DNA of 64,000 nucleotides, taken from the NCBI GenBank assembly GCA_041394185.1, contig JAWKIQ010000002.1, positions 682,001-746,000 of the forward strand, read 5' to 3'. The notes under the pieces are model-generated. The model had not been told where the DNA came from and ran no database searches. It worked only from the letters and a program-made list of their open reading frames with translations. How positions within the stretch are numbered: the stretch's first letter is position 1; every line of letters starts with the position of its first letter. The position numbers were made by a program, and so were the translations under genes. Positions 7,691 to 16,537 of the stretch are shown piece after piece. The stretch is from Acidimicrobiales bacterium. Its GTDB lineage: Bacteria; Actinomycetota; Acidimicrobiia; Acidimicrobiales; Poriferisodalaceae.

Positions 7691-8182
7691 TCAGCGGTTG
7701 GTGTGCTGATTGCCCTTGGCCGGCGGACGCGGCCCGCCGAATGGAAGGGGCAGGGTCTCAACCGTACCGCCAGCGGCGGTGATGGCCGCTTCGGCCGACC
7801 TGGAGAAGGCGTGAGCCTTGACCGACACCGCGGAGGAGATCTCGCCGCGGCCAAGGATCTTGACCAGCGAGTTCTTGCCGATGAGACCGTTCTCGAGGAG
7901 AAGTTCGGGGGTCACCTCGTCGACTCCGAGGCTCGCGACGACGTCGAGGTTGATCACCTGATATTCGACACGGAACGGGTTGGTGAAGCCCTTGAGCTTG
8001 GGGATGCTGCGCTGCAAGGGGTACTGACCACCCTCGTACCAGACTGGTACCTTGCTGCGAGCCTTCTGGCCCTTGGTGCCGCGGCCGGCGGTCTTGCCGC
8101 CCTTGCCGGCTATGCCTCGACCGACACGCTGACGGTCCTTCTTTGCACCCTCTGCCGGGCGCAGGTCATGTGGCTTGAGCAT
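7691..8182 (-). CDS. rplO: 50S ribosomal protein L15
   Basis: L15 is a late-assembly protein of the large subunit core. The 163-residue product starts MLKPHDLRPAEGAKKDRQRV and carries the glycine-rich GRGIAGKGGKTAGRGTKGQK that threads into 23S rRNA. Length is a little above the E. coli form (144), with the surplus in a Pro-rich C-terminus. Start ATG at 8182 lies 6 bases after rpmD. Confidence 0.96.
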   Translation of the reverse strand: MLKPHDLRPAEGAKKDRQRVGRGIAGKGGKTAGRGTKGQKARSKVPVWYEGGQYPLQRSIPKLKGFTNPFRVEYQVINLDVVASLGVDEVTPELLLENGLIGKNSLVKILGRGEISSAVSVKAHAFSRSAEAAITAAGGTVETLPLPFGGPRPPAKGNQHTNR

Positions 8183-8188
8183 CTGAGA

Positions 8189-8383
8189 TCAGCTTTCTTC
8201 GGCCGGTTCGACGGCGACCAGGTGTGCGACCTTGCGCAGCATTCCCTGGAGCACCGGCCCGTCGGCCAGAGTGTTCGACTTGCCGATGCGACCCAGACCG
8301 AGGGCACGAAGTGTTCCGCGATGAACGGGCTTCGAGCCGATGGCCGAGCGCACCTGGGTGACCTTCAAGTTTGCACCGCTCAC
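8189..8383 (-). CDS. rpmD: 50S ribosomal protein L30
   Basis: A small large-subunit protein. The gene is 195 bases and encodes 64 residues. It starts at a GTG (8381-8383) reading VSGANLKVTQVRSAIGSKPV, then HRGTLRALGLGRIGKSNTL, the L30 signature. The start codon overlaps the rpsE stop in GTGA. A longer upstream reading would run inside rpsE and has no family support. Confidence 0.94.
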   Translation of the reverse strand: MSGANLKVTQVRSAIGSKPVHRGTLRALGLGRIGKSNTLADGPVLQGMLRKVAHLVAVEPAEES

Positions 8384-9012
8384 GATGCAGCCTCCTCGTC
8401 GACCGAGGCCACGGCCTTGGCCCTCTGAGTCTCGCGGTACGCATTGAGAACGCCGGCCGGGATGCACTCCTCGGGCGACAGGCCTCGAGCCGCTGCGATC
8501 TCGTCAGGGCGCTTCAGGTCCTTGAGACCCTCGATGGTCGCCTTTGCGACGTTGATGTGGTTCGAAGATCCGAGCGACTTGGCCAATACATCGTGGATGC
8601 CGGCCTCTTCGAGGATGGCTCGGGCTGCACCGCCGGCGATCACGCCGGTACCGGGAGAAGCCGGCTTCAGCAGTACCTTGCCTGCACCGAGCTCGCCCAG
8701 AACGGGGTGGGTGATGGTGGAGCCGGCCAGGGGAACCTCGAAGAGGTTCTTCTTCGCCTCTTCGGTGCCCTTCTGGATAGCCAGCGGCACCTCTTTGGCC
8801 TTGCCGTAGCCAAGGCCGACGCGACCGGCGCCGTCGCCGATGACAACGAGGGCTGTGAAGGCAAACCGGCGGCCGCCCTTGACGACCTTGGCGACACGGT
8901 TGATGTCGATGACTCGAGACTCGCGAAGACCGTCGGCGTCACGACCATTGCGATCGCGCTCGGGGCGACGGTTCTCGTCGCGACGGTTACCACGTTGGTT
9001 GTTGTTACCCAT
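8380..9012 (-). CDS. rpsE: 30S ribosomal protein S5
   Basis: S5 lies near the mRNA entry and the decoding centre; changes in it alter fidelity and spectinomycin sensitivity. The product has 210 residues. The first 35 or so form an Arg/Asn/Asp-rich extension (MGNNNQRGNRRDENRRPERD), beyond the 166-residue E. coli form but usual in actinobacteria. Then follow the double-stranded-RNA-binding fold (VIDINRVAKVVKGGRRFAFT) and the C-terminal domain. It overlaps rplR by one base and rpmD by four. Confidence 0.96.
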   Translation of the reverse strand: MGNNNQRGNRRDENRRPERDRNGRDADGLRESRVIDINRVAKVVKGGRRFAFTALVVIGDGAGRVGLGYGKAKEVPLAIQKGTEEAKKNLFEVPLAGSTITHPVLGELGAGKVLLKPASPGTGVIAGGAARAILEEAGIHDVLAKSLGSSNHINVAKATIEGLKDLKRPDEIAAARGLSPEECIPAGVLNAYRETQRAKAVASVDEEAAS

Positions 9013-9368
9013 CAGAACTCCAGTCCGCCCTCGCGAGCGGCGTCGGCCAGTGCCGCGACACGGCCGTGGTATTGGTTGCCGCCGCGATCGAAGACGACAC
9101 GTGAAACCCCAACGGCCGAGGCGCGCTGGGCGATCAGGCTGCCGACCCGGGTGGCAGCGTCCTTGTTGCCCGTGACGCCAGCCTGACGGATGTCCGACTC
9201 GTGGGTCGACGCGGCGGCAAGGGTGCGACCGTTGAGGTCGTCGATTACCTGGGCGACCATGTGGCGGTTCGAGCGGAACACCGCGAGGCGCGGCCGCTGC
9301 GGGGTGCCGATGATCTTCTTGCGAACCCGGGTGTGTCGCCGAGCTCGTGCGTGTTGATTGTTGCTCAT
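9012..9368 (-). CDS. rplR: 50S ribosomal protein L18
   Basis: L18 binds 5S rRNA. The product has 118 residues, starting MSNNQHARARRHTRVRKKI. The family core includes RPRLAVFRSNRHMVAQVID and FDRGGNQYHGRVAALADAAR. The ATG at 9368 is followed directly by family sequence. A longer open reading upstream belongs to a frame overlapping rplF and is not supported. Confidence 0.96.
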   Translation of the reverse strand: MSNNQHARARRHTRVRKKIIGTPQRPRLAVFRSNRHMVAQVIDDLNGRTLAAASTHESDIRQAGVTGNKDAATRVGSLIAQRASAVGVSRVVFDRGGNQYHGRVAALADAAREGGLEF

Positions 9369-9396
9369 GGTGCTCGTGCCTACTGTGCGCGCTTGA

Positions 9397-9936
9397 TCAC
9401 TTGCCGGCCTTGCCGGCCTTGCGGAGTACGTACTCGTTGACGTACCGGATGCCCTTGCCCTTGTAGGGCTCTGGCTTGCGGTACTCGCGGATGTCAGCGG
9501 CGACCTGTCCGACCAGCTGCTTGTCGATTCCGGAGACCTTGATGCTGGTCGGTGTGGGGACCTCGAAGGTGACGCCCTCGGGGGCCACCACCGAGACGGG
9601 GTGCGAGAAACCGAGAGCCAGCTCGAGCTCACCTGGGCCCTTCGCCTGGGCGCGGTAGCCGACACCCACGATGGACAGTTCCTTGGTGAAGCCGTCGCTG
9701 ACACCCTTGACCATGTTGGCGATGAGGGCACGGGTCAGGCCGTGCAGCGAGCGGGTTTCGCCCTCGTCGTCGCCACGCGTCACCGAGACGGTGCCGTCCT
9801 CTACCGAGACCGAGATGCCGTCCGGGATGGCCTGGGTGAGCTGGCCTTTGGGGCCCTTGACGACAACATCGTCGCCGTCGACCTTCACCTCTACGCCGCC
9901 GGGGATGGCGACTGGTGCTTTACCGATTCGAGACAT
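9397..9936 (-). CDS. rplF: 50S ribosomal protein L6
   Basis: L6 sits near the GTPase-associated region of the large subunit. The 179-residue product starts MSRIGKAPVAIPGGVEVKVD and contains the second-domain segment VGYRAQ and the C-terminal IREYRKPEPYKGKGIRY. Length matches the family. It follows rpsH by 6 bases. Confidence 0.97.
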   Translation of the reverse strand: MSRIGKAPVAIPGGVEVKVDGDDVVVKGPKGQLTQAIPDGISVSVEDGTVSVTRGDDEGETRSLHGLTRALIANMVKGVSDGFTKELSIVGVGYRAQAKGPGELELALGFSHPVSVVAPEGVTFEVPTPTSIKVSGIDKQLVGQVAADIREYRKPEPYKGKGIRYVNEYVLRKAGKAGK

Positions 9937-9942
9937 GAGTAC

Positions 9943-10347
9943 CTACCAGACGTAGCAGAGCACCTCACCACCGACCTTGCGCCTGCGCGCTTCACGGTCG
10001 GTCATGAGTCCCTGGCTGGTCGACAACACTGCGATACCGAGGCCGCCGAGGACCCGTGGGACCTCGTCGGACTTGCTGTACACGCGAAGGCCGGGCTTCG
10101 ACACACGGGTGATACCCGAGATGGTCTGCTTACGGTCTTCTGAGTACTTGAGATCGATCTTCAGTGTGTTCTGCGGGCGGCCTTCGGGTGTTTCCACCTT
10201 GTAGCCGTTGATATAGCCCTCTGCAGCGAGGATGCCGGCGAGGGCTTCCTTGAGCTTGGAGGACGGCATGGACACGGCGTCCTTGCGGGCCTGAGATGCG
10301 TTGCGAATACGCGTCAGCATGTCGGCGATGGGGTCGGTCATGGTCAT
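9943..10347 (-). CDS. rpsH: 30S ribosomal protein S8
   Basis: S8 organises the central domain of 16S rRNA and in E. coli represses the spc operon. The product is 134 residues, MTMTDPIADMLTRIRNASQA to GGEVLCYVW, with STSQGLMTDREARRRKVGGE as the RNA-binding C-terminal signature. GAGGGGG lies eight bases before the ATG at 10347. The MTDP start two codons later is possible. Confidence 0.97.
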   Translation of the reverse strand: MTMTDPIADMLTRIRNASQARKDAVSMPSSKLKEALAGILAAEGYINGYKVETPEGRPQNTLKIDLKYSEDRKQTISGITRVSKPGLRVYSKSDEVPRVLGGLGIAVLSTSQGLMTDREARRRKVGGEVLCYVW

Positions 10348-10360
10348 TGGCGGTACCCCC

Positions 10361-10546
10361 TCACCAGCTCGCCTTGGTCACGCCCGGCAGTTCGCCGGCG
10401 TGGGCCATCTCGCGGAAACAGATGCGGCACAGGCCGAACTTGCGATAGACCGAGTGAGGCCGGCCGCAGCGGTTGCAGCGGCTGTAGGCGCGCACCTTGA
10501 ACTTGGGAGTGCGCTTCTGCTTCTCGATGAGTGCCTTCTTGGCCAT
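10361..10546 (-). CDS. rpsN: 30S ribosomal protein S14, zinc-binding type Z
   Basis: S14 is part of the small-subunit head. This is the short 61-residue zinc form: CNRCGRPH and CRICFREMAH supply two Cys-X2-Cys pairs. Its start codon overlaps the rplE stop in TAATG. Many actinobacteria also carry a longer zinc-free S14 elsewhere under Zur control. None is seen here. Confidence 0.97.
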   Translation of the reverse strand: MAKKALIEKQKRTPKFKVRAYSRCNRCGRPHSVYRKFGLCRICFREMAHAGELPGVTKASW

Positions 10547-11112
10547 TAGTCCTGTCCCTCCCGCTTGAACGGGAATCCGAGCGCACTGAGAAGAGCGCGT
10601 CCGTGGTCGTCAGTGGTTGCGGTGGTCACAAGGGTGATGTTCAGACCCCTGGTCGCCGAGACCTTGTCGTAGTCGATCTCGGGGAAGATCAACTGCTCGG
10701 TGACACCGAAGGTGTAGTTGCCACGCCCGTCGAAACCCTTGGGGTTGAGACCCCGGAAGTCACGAATGCGGGGAATGGCCAGCGTCACCAGGCGGTCGTA
10801 GAACTCCCACATCTGGTTCCCGCGCAGGGTCACCCGCGCACCGATTGCGTTGCCCTCGCGGAGCTTGAAGCCGGCGATCGACTTCTTGGCCCGTGTTGGG
10901 ACTGCCTTTTGACCGGCGATGGTGGTGAGGTCCGACAAGGCGCCATCGAGATTGGCCCGGTTGGTGAGGGCACTGCCCACGCCCATGTTGAGGCTGATCT
11001 TGCTGAGCTTGGGAACCATCATGATGTTCGGGAGGCCGAGTTCGTCTTTGAGGGCGTTGCGCACCTCGTCTCGATAGATGGCCTTCATACGGGGTTCGAT
11101 CGCGGTTGTCAC
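10546..11112 (-). CDS. rplE: 50S ribosomal protein L5
   Basis: L5 binds 5S rRNA in the central protuberance and contacts P-site tRNA. The start is a GTG at 11112 (VTTAIEPRMKAIYRDEV), preceded by GAGGAG and overlapping the rplX stop in GTGA. That gives 188 residues. A longer reading through rplX has no family similarity. Family segments include PKLSKISLNMGVG and GRGNYTFGVTEQLIFPEI. Confidence 0.96.
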   Translation of the reverse strand: MTTAIEPRMKAIYRDEVRNALKDELGLPNIMMVPKLSKISLNMGVGSALTNRANLDGALSDLTTIAGQKAVPTRAKKSIAGFKLREGNAIGARVTLRGNQMWEFYDRLVTLAIPRIRDFRGLNPKGFDGRGNYTFGVTEQLIFPEIDYDKVSATRGLNITLVTTATTDDHGRALLSALGFPFKREGQD

Positions 11113-11417
11113 GACAGCTCCTCCCCAGACACCTTGTGGAAGCGCACCTTGGTTCCGCCTTCGGTGCGGTAGCCCACCCGGCCGGCCTTGCCGGTCTTGG
11201 GGCAAACAACCGCAACGTTCGAAGCGTTGATCGGCATGATCTTGTCGATGATGCCGCCCTGCTGGTTGACCTGGGTGGGCCGGGTGTGACGCCTGGCGAT
11301 GTTCACGCCTTCGACGAGCACCTTGTTGGCTCTTGGGTCGACGTGGATGACCTCGCCCTCGGCACCACGGTCTTTGCCCGCGAGCACCCGGACTCGGTCG
11401 CCCTTCTTGATCTTCAT
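11109..11417 (-). CDS. rplX: 50S ribosomal protein L24
   Basis: L24 starts assembly of the large subunit and later lies by the exit tunnel. The product is 102 residues. MKIKKGDRVRVLAGKDRGAE is the KOW motif at the N-terminus, followed by VEGVNIARRHTRPTQVNQQGG. The ATG at 11417 lies one base after the rplN stop. It is coupled to rplE downstream. Confidence 0.96.
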   Translation of the reverse strand: MKIKKGDRVRVLAGKDRGAEGEVIHVDPRANKVLVEGVNIARRHTRPTQVNQQGGIIDKIMPINASNVAVVCPKTGKAGRVGYRTEGGTKVRFHKVSGEELS

Positions 11418-11418
11418 G

Positions 11419-11787
11419 TCACAGCACCTCCGGGGCGAGCGACACGATGCGCATGAAGCGCTTCTCGCGAAGCTCACGACCGACGGGGCCGAAAATGCGC
11501 GTACCCCGGGGCTCGTTGTTGTTGTTGATGAGCACGGCTGCGTTCTCGTCGAAGCGGATGTACGAGCCGTCGGCACGGCGACGTTCCTTGCGGGTGCGAA
11601 CCACCACGCAGCGAACGACGTCGCCCTTCTTGACGTTGGCGCCTGGTATGGCGTCCTTGACGGTGGCGATGAACACATCACCGACCGTGGCGTAGCGCCG
11701 GCGAGAACCACCGAGCACCTTGATGCAAAGAACCTCGCGAGCGCCGCTGTTGTCGGCGACCTTGAGGCGCGTCTCCTGCTGGATCAT
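11419..11787 (-). CDS. rplN: 50S ribosomal protein L14
   Basis: L14 forms part of the subunit interface and binds the silencing factor RsfS in bacteria. The product has 122 residues, starts MIQQETRLKVADNSGAREVL and ends ELREKRFMRIVSLAPEVL, both diagnostic. The ATG overlaps the rpsQ stop in ATGA. Confidence 0.97.
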   Translation of the reverse strand: MIQQETRLKVADNSGAREVLCIKVLGGSRRRYATVGDVFIATVKDAIPGANVKKGDVVRCVVVRTRKERRRADGSYIRFDENAAVLINNNNEPRGTRIFGPVGRELREKRFMRIVSLAPEVL

Positions 11788-12065
11788 CGCGCACGCTCCA
11801 CAACCTCGAGCAAGCGCCAGCGCTTGGTCTTCGAGAGGGGCCTCGTCTCGGCGACACGAACCCGGTCACCGATGCGCACGTCGTTGTCCTCGTCGTGGAC
11901 GTAGAGCTTCTTGGTGCGCTGGACAGTCTTGTTGTAGCGCGGGTGACGTACCCGCTCGACCACGGCGACAACGGCGGTCTTTTCCATCGAGATGGAAACG
12001 ACCAGGCCCTCGCGGACCTTGCGGCGGTTCGGCCGCTCGTCTGGGTTGACGGACTCGGTGGACAT
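11784..12065 (-). CDS. rpsQ: 30S ribosomal protein S17
   Basis: S17 is an early binder of 16S rRNA. The 93-residue product starts MSTESVNPDERPNRRKVREG and has the OB-fold signature GLVVSISMEKTAVVAVVERV and DVRIGDRVRVAETRPLSKTK. Start ATG at 12065 overlaps the rpmC stop by one base. A much longer open frame upstream runs through rpmC and rplP and is not real. Confidence 0.96.
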   Translation of the reverse strand: MSTESVNPDERPNRRKVREGLVVSISMEKTAVVAVVERVRHPRYNKTVQRTKKLYVHDEDNDVRIGDRVRVAETRPLSKTKRWRLLEVVERAR

Positions 12066-12280
12066 CAGCTCTCCTCCGCCAGGCGCTCGGCGGCAGCTAT
12101 CTCGCGTTCGCGCAAGATGGTGTTGATGCGGGCTACCTGGCGCTTGGCCTTCGTCACGGCGGCCGGGCTCTCGAGCTGGCCGGTTACGAACTGGAAGCGC
12201 AGGTTGAAAAGCTCCTGCTTGGTCTCGGCCAGGCGCTCGACGAGCTGACCGTCGTCGAGCTGGCGCAGATCCTTGGCCAT
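12065..12280 (-). CDS. rpmC: 50S ribosomal protein L29
   Basis: L29 lies beside the exit tunnel, where trigger factor and SRP dock. The 71-residue product is a two-helix coiled hairpin: MAKDLRQLDDGQLVERLAET, then KQELFNLRFQFVTGQLE and AKRQVARINTILRERE. It overlaps both neighbours by one base. Confidence 0.96.
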   Translation of the reverse strand: MAKDLRQLDDGQLVERLAETKQELFNLRFQFVTGQLESPAAVTKAKRQVARINTILREREIAAAERLAEES

Positions 12281-12695
12281 TACATCGCTCCTTCACGGCT
12301 GACGATGCGGGCCTTGATCGGAAGCTTCTGGATGGCGCGCTCGAGGGCGGCTCGGGTGAGCTCCTCGTTGACGCCACCGAGCTCGAACATGACCCGACCG
12401 GGCTTCACCACGGCGATCCAGCGCTCGGGGTTGCCCTTGCCGGAGCCCATACGGGTCTCAGCTGGCTTGGCGGTGACGGGCTTGTCCGGGAAGACCCGGA
12501 TCCAGACCTTTCCGCCACGCTTGACGTGACGGGTCATCGCGATACGTGCGGCCTCGATCTGGCGGGCAGTGATCCAGCCCGGCTCGAGCGCCTGGATGCC
12601 GAAATCGGCGAACTGCAGGGTGTCACCGCCCTTGGCGGCGCCCTTCATGCGACCGCGCTGGTGCTTGCGGTGCTTGACTTTCTTGGGCATCAACA

Positions 12696-12696
<1 letters not shown>
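12280..12696 (-). CDS. rplP: 50S ribosomal protein L16
   Basis: L16 helps position A-site tRNA near the peptidyl transferase centre. The product has 138 residues. MPKKVKHRKHQRGRMKGAAK and GKVWIRVFPDKPVTAKPAET are family signatures, and GSGKGNPERWIAVVKPGRV follows. I start at the ATG at 12696, which overlaps the rpsC stop in TGATG with GGAG upstream. The ATG two codons later gives the more common MPKK start. Confidence 0.96.
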
Positions 12697-13628
<932 letters not shown>

Positions 13629-13629
13629 G

Positions 13630-14502
13630 TCAGGCCTCCTCGCCCTCGGTGTCAGCGGCCTTGGCCCGTGAGCCGGCCTTGGTGAAGCCGGCCGCCTCAG
13701 CAGCTTCGGCGGATGCGAAATAGACCTCGGCCACCGTGCTGTCGTACCAGCGACCACCAGGCTCGTGATACTTCATCGAGTCTGCGTTGCCCTTGACCGG
13801 GAACCCCTCGGGGATCGAGCCGTCGGCGGGCGGGGCCATCGAGCCCTCGCCATAGGGCGACTCGTCGGCCAGGTTCGCCTCGCCATCGGCGTCGGCGTCT
13901 TCGGCATTCCACTCGGCCACGGCCTCGGGGTTGTCGGCCTCGGGGGTGTCGGTCGGGGCGTCGAGCTCTTCAGCATCGGCGCCGGTGTCGATGATCGCGT
14001 CCTGCACGTCGTCGTAGCTGGCCGCGTCCTCAGGCACGTTGTCGGCCTGGCGGCTCGCGGCGACGCGGGCGCGGCGGTCGGCGCGGTTTGGCGTTGTGGC
14101 GGCCGCGCTGGTTGCAGCCTCGCGCATCTCGAGTTCTTCGTCGTCGAGGCGTGCGACCACAACCGTTATGTGGCACGTGCGCTTGTTTATGCGGGTGGCG
14201 CGGCCACGAGCACGTGGACGCCAGCGCTTGAGGGTTGGTCCCTCGTTGGCGAAGCACTCGGCGACGTACAGCTCGTCTTCGTCGAGGCCCTCGTTGTTGG
14301 TGGCGTTGGCGACTGCCGACGCAAGCACCTTGGCAATGACCTCTGCGGCACCCCGCTCGGAGAAACGCAGGATGTCGGCAGCATCAGCGACGTCGTGGTC
14401 GCGGATCAGATCGAGCACGGCGCGGGCCTTGCTGGCCGACAGGCGTGCATAGCGGTGCGTGGCGCGGGCGCCTGCGACCTCGGTGAGATCGATCGTGCTC
14501 AT
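13630..14502 (-). CDS. rplV: 50S ribosomal protein L22 fused to acidic linker and sunset-like domain
   Basis: L22 lines the exit tunnel. Residues 1-120 are L22 proper: THRYARLSASKARAVLDLIR, then LKRWRPRARGRATRINKRTC and HITVVVA, which includes the family's tunnel hairpin region. The usual bacterial protein ends near residue 115-130, but this one has 290. Residues 130-215 are a low-complexity Ala/Asp/Glu linker. Residues 217-276 form a compact domain (YGEGSMAPPADGS, VKGNADSMKYHEPGG, AEVYFASAEAAEAAGF). This resembles the short domain I know as the 'sunset' domain of actinobacterial proteins. The frame is continuous with no shift. The ATG at 14502 overlaps the rpsS stop (ATGA). The role of the added domain is unknown. 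Confidence 0.93.
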   Translation of the reverse strand: MSTIDLTEVAGARATHRYARLSASKARAVLDLIRDHDVADAADILRFSERGAAEVIAKVLASAVANATNNEGLDEDELYVAECFANEGPTLKRWRPRARGRATRINKRTCHITVVVARLDDEELEMREAATSAAATTPNRADRRARVAASRQADNVPEDAASYDDVQDAIIDTGADAEELDAPTDTPEADNPEAVAEWNAEDADADGEANLADESPYGEGSMAPPADGSIPEGFPVKGNADSMKYHEPGGRWYDSTVAEVYFASAEAAEAAGFTKAGSRAKAADTEGEEA

Positions 14503-14783
14503 CGGCGGCCCTTACCCTTGCGCTCCTGGCCGGCGTGGAACTTGAAGGTCCGCGTCGGGGCGAACTCGCCGAGCTTGTGGCCGACCATCGACTCGGTGAC
14601 ATACACGGGCACGTGCTTGCGGCCGTCGTGCACGGCCAGGGTGTGGCCGATCATGTCGGGGATGATGGTCGAGCGGCGCGACCAGGTCTTGATGACCTTC
14701 TTTTCGCCGGTTTCGTTGAGGGCATCCACCTTCTTGAGGAGATGCTCGTCGACGAACGGGCCCTTCTTTAGGCTGCGTGGCAT
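14499..14783 (-). CDS. rpsS: 30S ribosomal protein S19
   Basis: S19 lies in the small-subunit head beside S13. The product has 94 residues, starts MPRSLKKGPFVDEHLLKKVD and contains TWSRRSTIIPDMIGHTLAVH and GHKLGEFAPTRTF. It lies 3 bases after rplB and overlaps rplV by four. Confidence 0.97.
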   Translation of the reverse strand: MPRSLKKGPFVDEHLLKKVDALNETGEKKVIKTWSRRSTIIPDMIGHTLAVHDGRKHVPVYVTESMVGHKLGEFAPTRTFKFHAGQERKGKGRR

Positions 14784-14786
14784 CTA

Positions 14787-15623
14787 CTACCTCCGCGATC
14801 CGCGCGTGCGACGGCGGCGGACGATCATGTCGTTGGACTTCTTCTTGCGATCTCGGGTGCGACCCTCTGGCTGACCCCATGGCGACACCGGGTGCCTACC
14901 ACCTGAGGTCTTGCCCTCACCACCACCGTGGGGGTGATCGACGGGGTTCATGGCCACGCCGCGGGTCTGGGGACGAACGCCCTTCCAGCGGTTGCGACCG
15001 GCCTTGCCGACCTTCACCAGGTCTGCCTCGGCGTTTCCGACCTCACCGACGGTTGCGCGGCAATCGATGGGCACGCGGCGCATCTCGGAGCTCGGAAGGC
15101 GCAGGGTGGCGAAATCGCCTTCCTTTGCCACCAGCTGGACGCTGGCACCGGCGCTGCGGGCCATCTGGCCGCCGGCGCCGGGCTTGAGCTCGATGTTGTG
15201 GACCGTCGTACCAACCGGGATGAAGCGCAGAGGCAGAGCGTTGCCCGGGCGGATGTCGGCGTTCTGGCCGCTGGAGACCACATCGCCGACCGTCACACCC
15301 TGAGGCGCCAGGATGTAGCGCTTCTCGCCGTCGTGGTAGTGCAGCAGGGCGATGCGGCAGTTGCGGTTGGGGTCGTACTCGATGGTCGCAACGGTGGCGG
15401 GCACGCCGTCCTTGTTGCGACGGAAGTCGATGACGCGGTAGCGCTGCTTGTGACCGCCGCCCTTGTGGCGGGCGGTCTTGCGACCGTTGTTGTTGCGGCC
15501 GCCCGTCGCGTTTTTCTTGGCAAGAAGAGACTTCTCTGGGCGATCGGTGGTGAGCTCGGAGAAATCCGAAACCGTCTGGAAACGGCGACCCGGGCTCGTC
15601 GGCTTGCGTGTGCGAATACCCAT
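14787..15623 (-). CDS. rplB: 50S ribosomal protein L2
   Basis: L2 is required for subunit joining and peptidyl transfer. The 278-residue product starts MGIRTRKPTSPGRRFQTVSD and carries the conserved histidine loop NPVDHPHGGGEGKTSGGRHP near the C-terminus. That loop approaches the catalytic centre. Length is normal. It lies 2 bases after rplW. Confidence 0.97.
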   Translation of the reverse strand: MGIRTRKPTSPGRRFQTVSDFSELTTDRPEKSLLAKKNATGGRNNNGRKTARHKGGGHKQRYRVIDFRRNKDGVPATVATIEYDPNRNCRIALLHYHDGEKRYILAPQGVTVGDVVSSGQNADIRPGNALPLRFIPVGTTVHNIELKPGAGGQMARSAGASVQLVAKEGDFATLRLPSSEMRRVPIDCRATVGEVGNAEADLVKVGKAGRNRWKGVRPQTRGVAMNPVDHPHGGGEGKTSGGRHPVSPWGQPEGRTRDRKKKSNDMIVRRRRTRGSRR

Positions 15624-15625
15624 TA

Positions 15626-15916
15626 TCAGGCCCCGAACAGATCGATCGAGTCACCCTCGGCGAGGGTGACGATGGCCCGCTTGGTATCGGGCCGCTTTCC
15701 GTAGGTGAACGAGCGGCGATTGCGCATCCGCTTGCCCTTGCGGTTAAGGGTGTTCACCTTCATGACCTTCACATCGAAGATCGTCTCGATTGCGTCCTTG
15801 ATCTCGGGCTTGGAAGCCGAGTTGTGGACGACGAACGTGTACACGTTGTCCTCGAGGAGGGCGTAGGACTTCTCCGACACCACAGGCTGGAGGACTACGT
15901 CGCGTGGGTCCTTCAC
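15626..15916 (-). CDS. rplW: 50S ribosomal protein L23
   Basis: L23 sits at the exit-tunnel rim and is the docking site of trigger factor and SRP. The product has 96 residues: MKDPRDVVLQPVVSEKSYAL, YTFVVHNSASKPEIKDAIE and FDVKVMKVNTLNRKGKRMR. The ATG overlaps the rplD stop in ATGA. A normal short bacterial L23. Confidence 0.97.
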   Translation of the reverse strand: MKDPRDVVLQPVVSEKSYALLEDNVYTFVVHNSASKPEIKDAIETIFDVKVMKVNTLNRKGKRMRNRRSFTYGKRPDTKRAIVTLAEGDSIDLFGA

Positions 15917-16530
15917 GATTCACCTCCCGGCAGCGTCGAGGTGGTGAAGACCAGCCAGTCGCTGCAGAGAATGTCGTAGGCGTTGAGCTCTGACTGCTTC
16001 AGGAGCTGAACACCAGGGATGTTGCGGAAGCTGCGGCTGGCGGTGTCGTCGTCGGCTCCGACGACCAGCACCACCCGACCGCTGAGATCGAGGGCCTTCA
16101 TGGCCTCGACGGCGTCCTTGGTCTTGGGAGCTTCGAAGCTCCACCTGTCGATGACGAGCAGGCGCTCTGACTGGACGCGGTCCGAGAGCGCAGAAGCCAG
16201 GGCCAGACGGTTGACCTTCTTGTTGACCTTCTGGCGGTAGCTGCGGGGCTTGGGACCGTGCACGATGCCGCCGCCCGTCATTTGAGGAGCGCGGCTCGAG
16301 CCCTGGCGGGCACGACCGGTGCCCTTCTGGCGGAACGGCTTGGCGCCGCCGCCGCGTACCTCGGCCCGGGTGAGGGTCGAGTGGGTTCCTGCGCGCCGTG
16401 CCGCAAGCTGTGCGGTGACGACCTGGTGCAGCACCGGGATGTTCGGTTCGATTCCGAACAGGTCTTCTGACACCTCGACGGTTCCGGCGTCGGCGCCCGT
16501 CTGGGTCTTGACGTTGAGGGTGATGGACAT
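15913..16530 (-). CDS. rplD: 50S ribosomal protein L4
   Basis: L4 binds 23S rRNA, and in E. coli it also represses its own S10 operon. The 205-residue product has HSTLTRAEVRGGGAKPFRQK and GTGRARQGSSRAPQMTGGG, the tunnel-reaching loop, followed by HGPKPRSYRQKVNKKVNRLA. It lies 7 bases after rplC. If L4 autoregulation exists here, its target would have to be the rplC leader described at 17203-17264. Confidence 0.96.
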   Translation of the reverse strand: MSITLNVKTQTGADAGTVEVSEDLFGIEPNIPVLHQVVTAQLAARRAGTHSTLTRAEVRGGGAKPFRQKGTGRARQGSSRAPQMTGGGIVHGPKPRSYRQKVNKKVNRLALASALSDRVQSERLLVIDRWSFEAPKTKDAVEAMKALDLSGRVVLVVGADDDTASRSFRNIPGVQLLKQSELNAYDILCSDWLVFTTSTLPGGES

Positions 16531-16537
16531 GTTCTCG

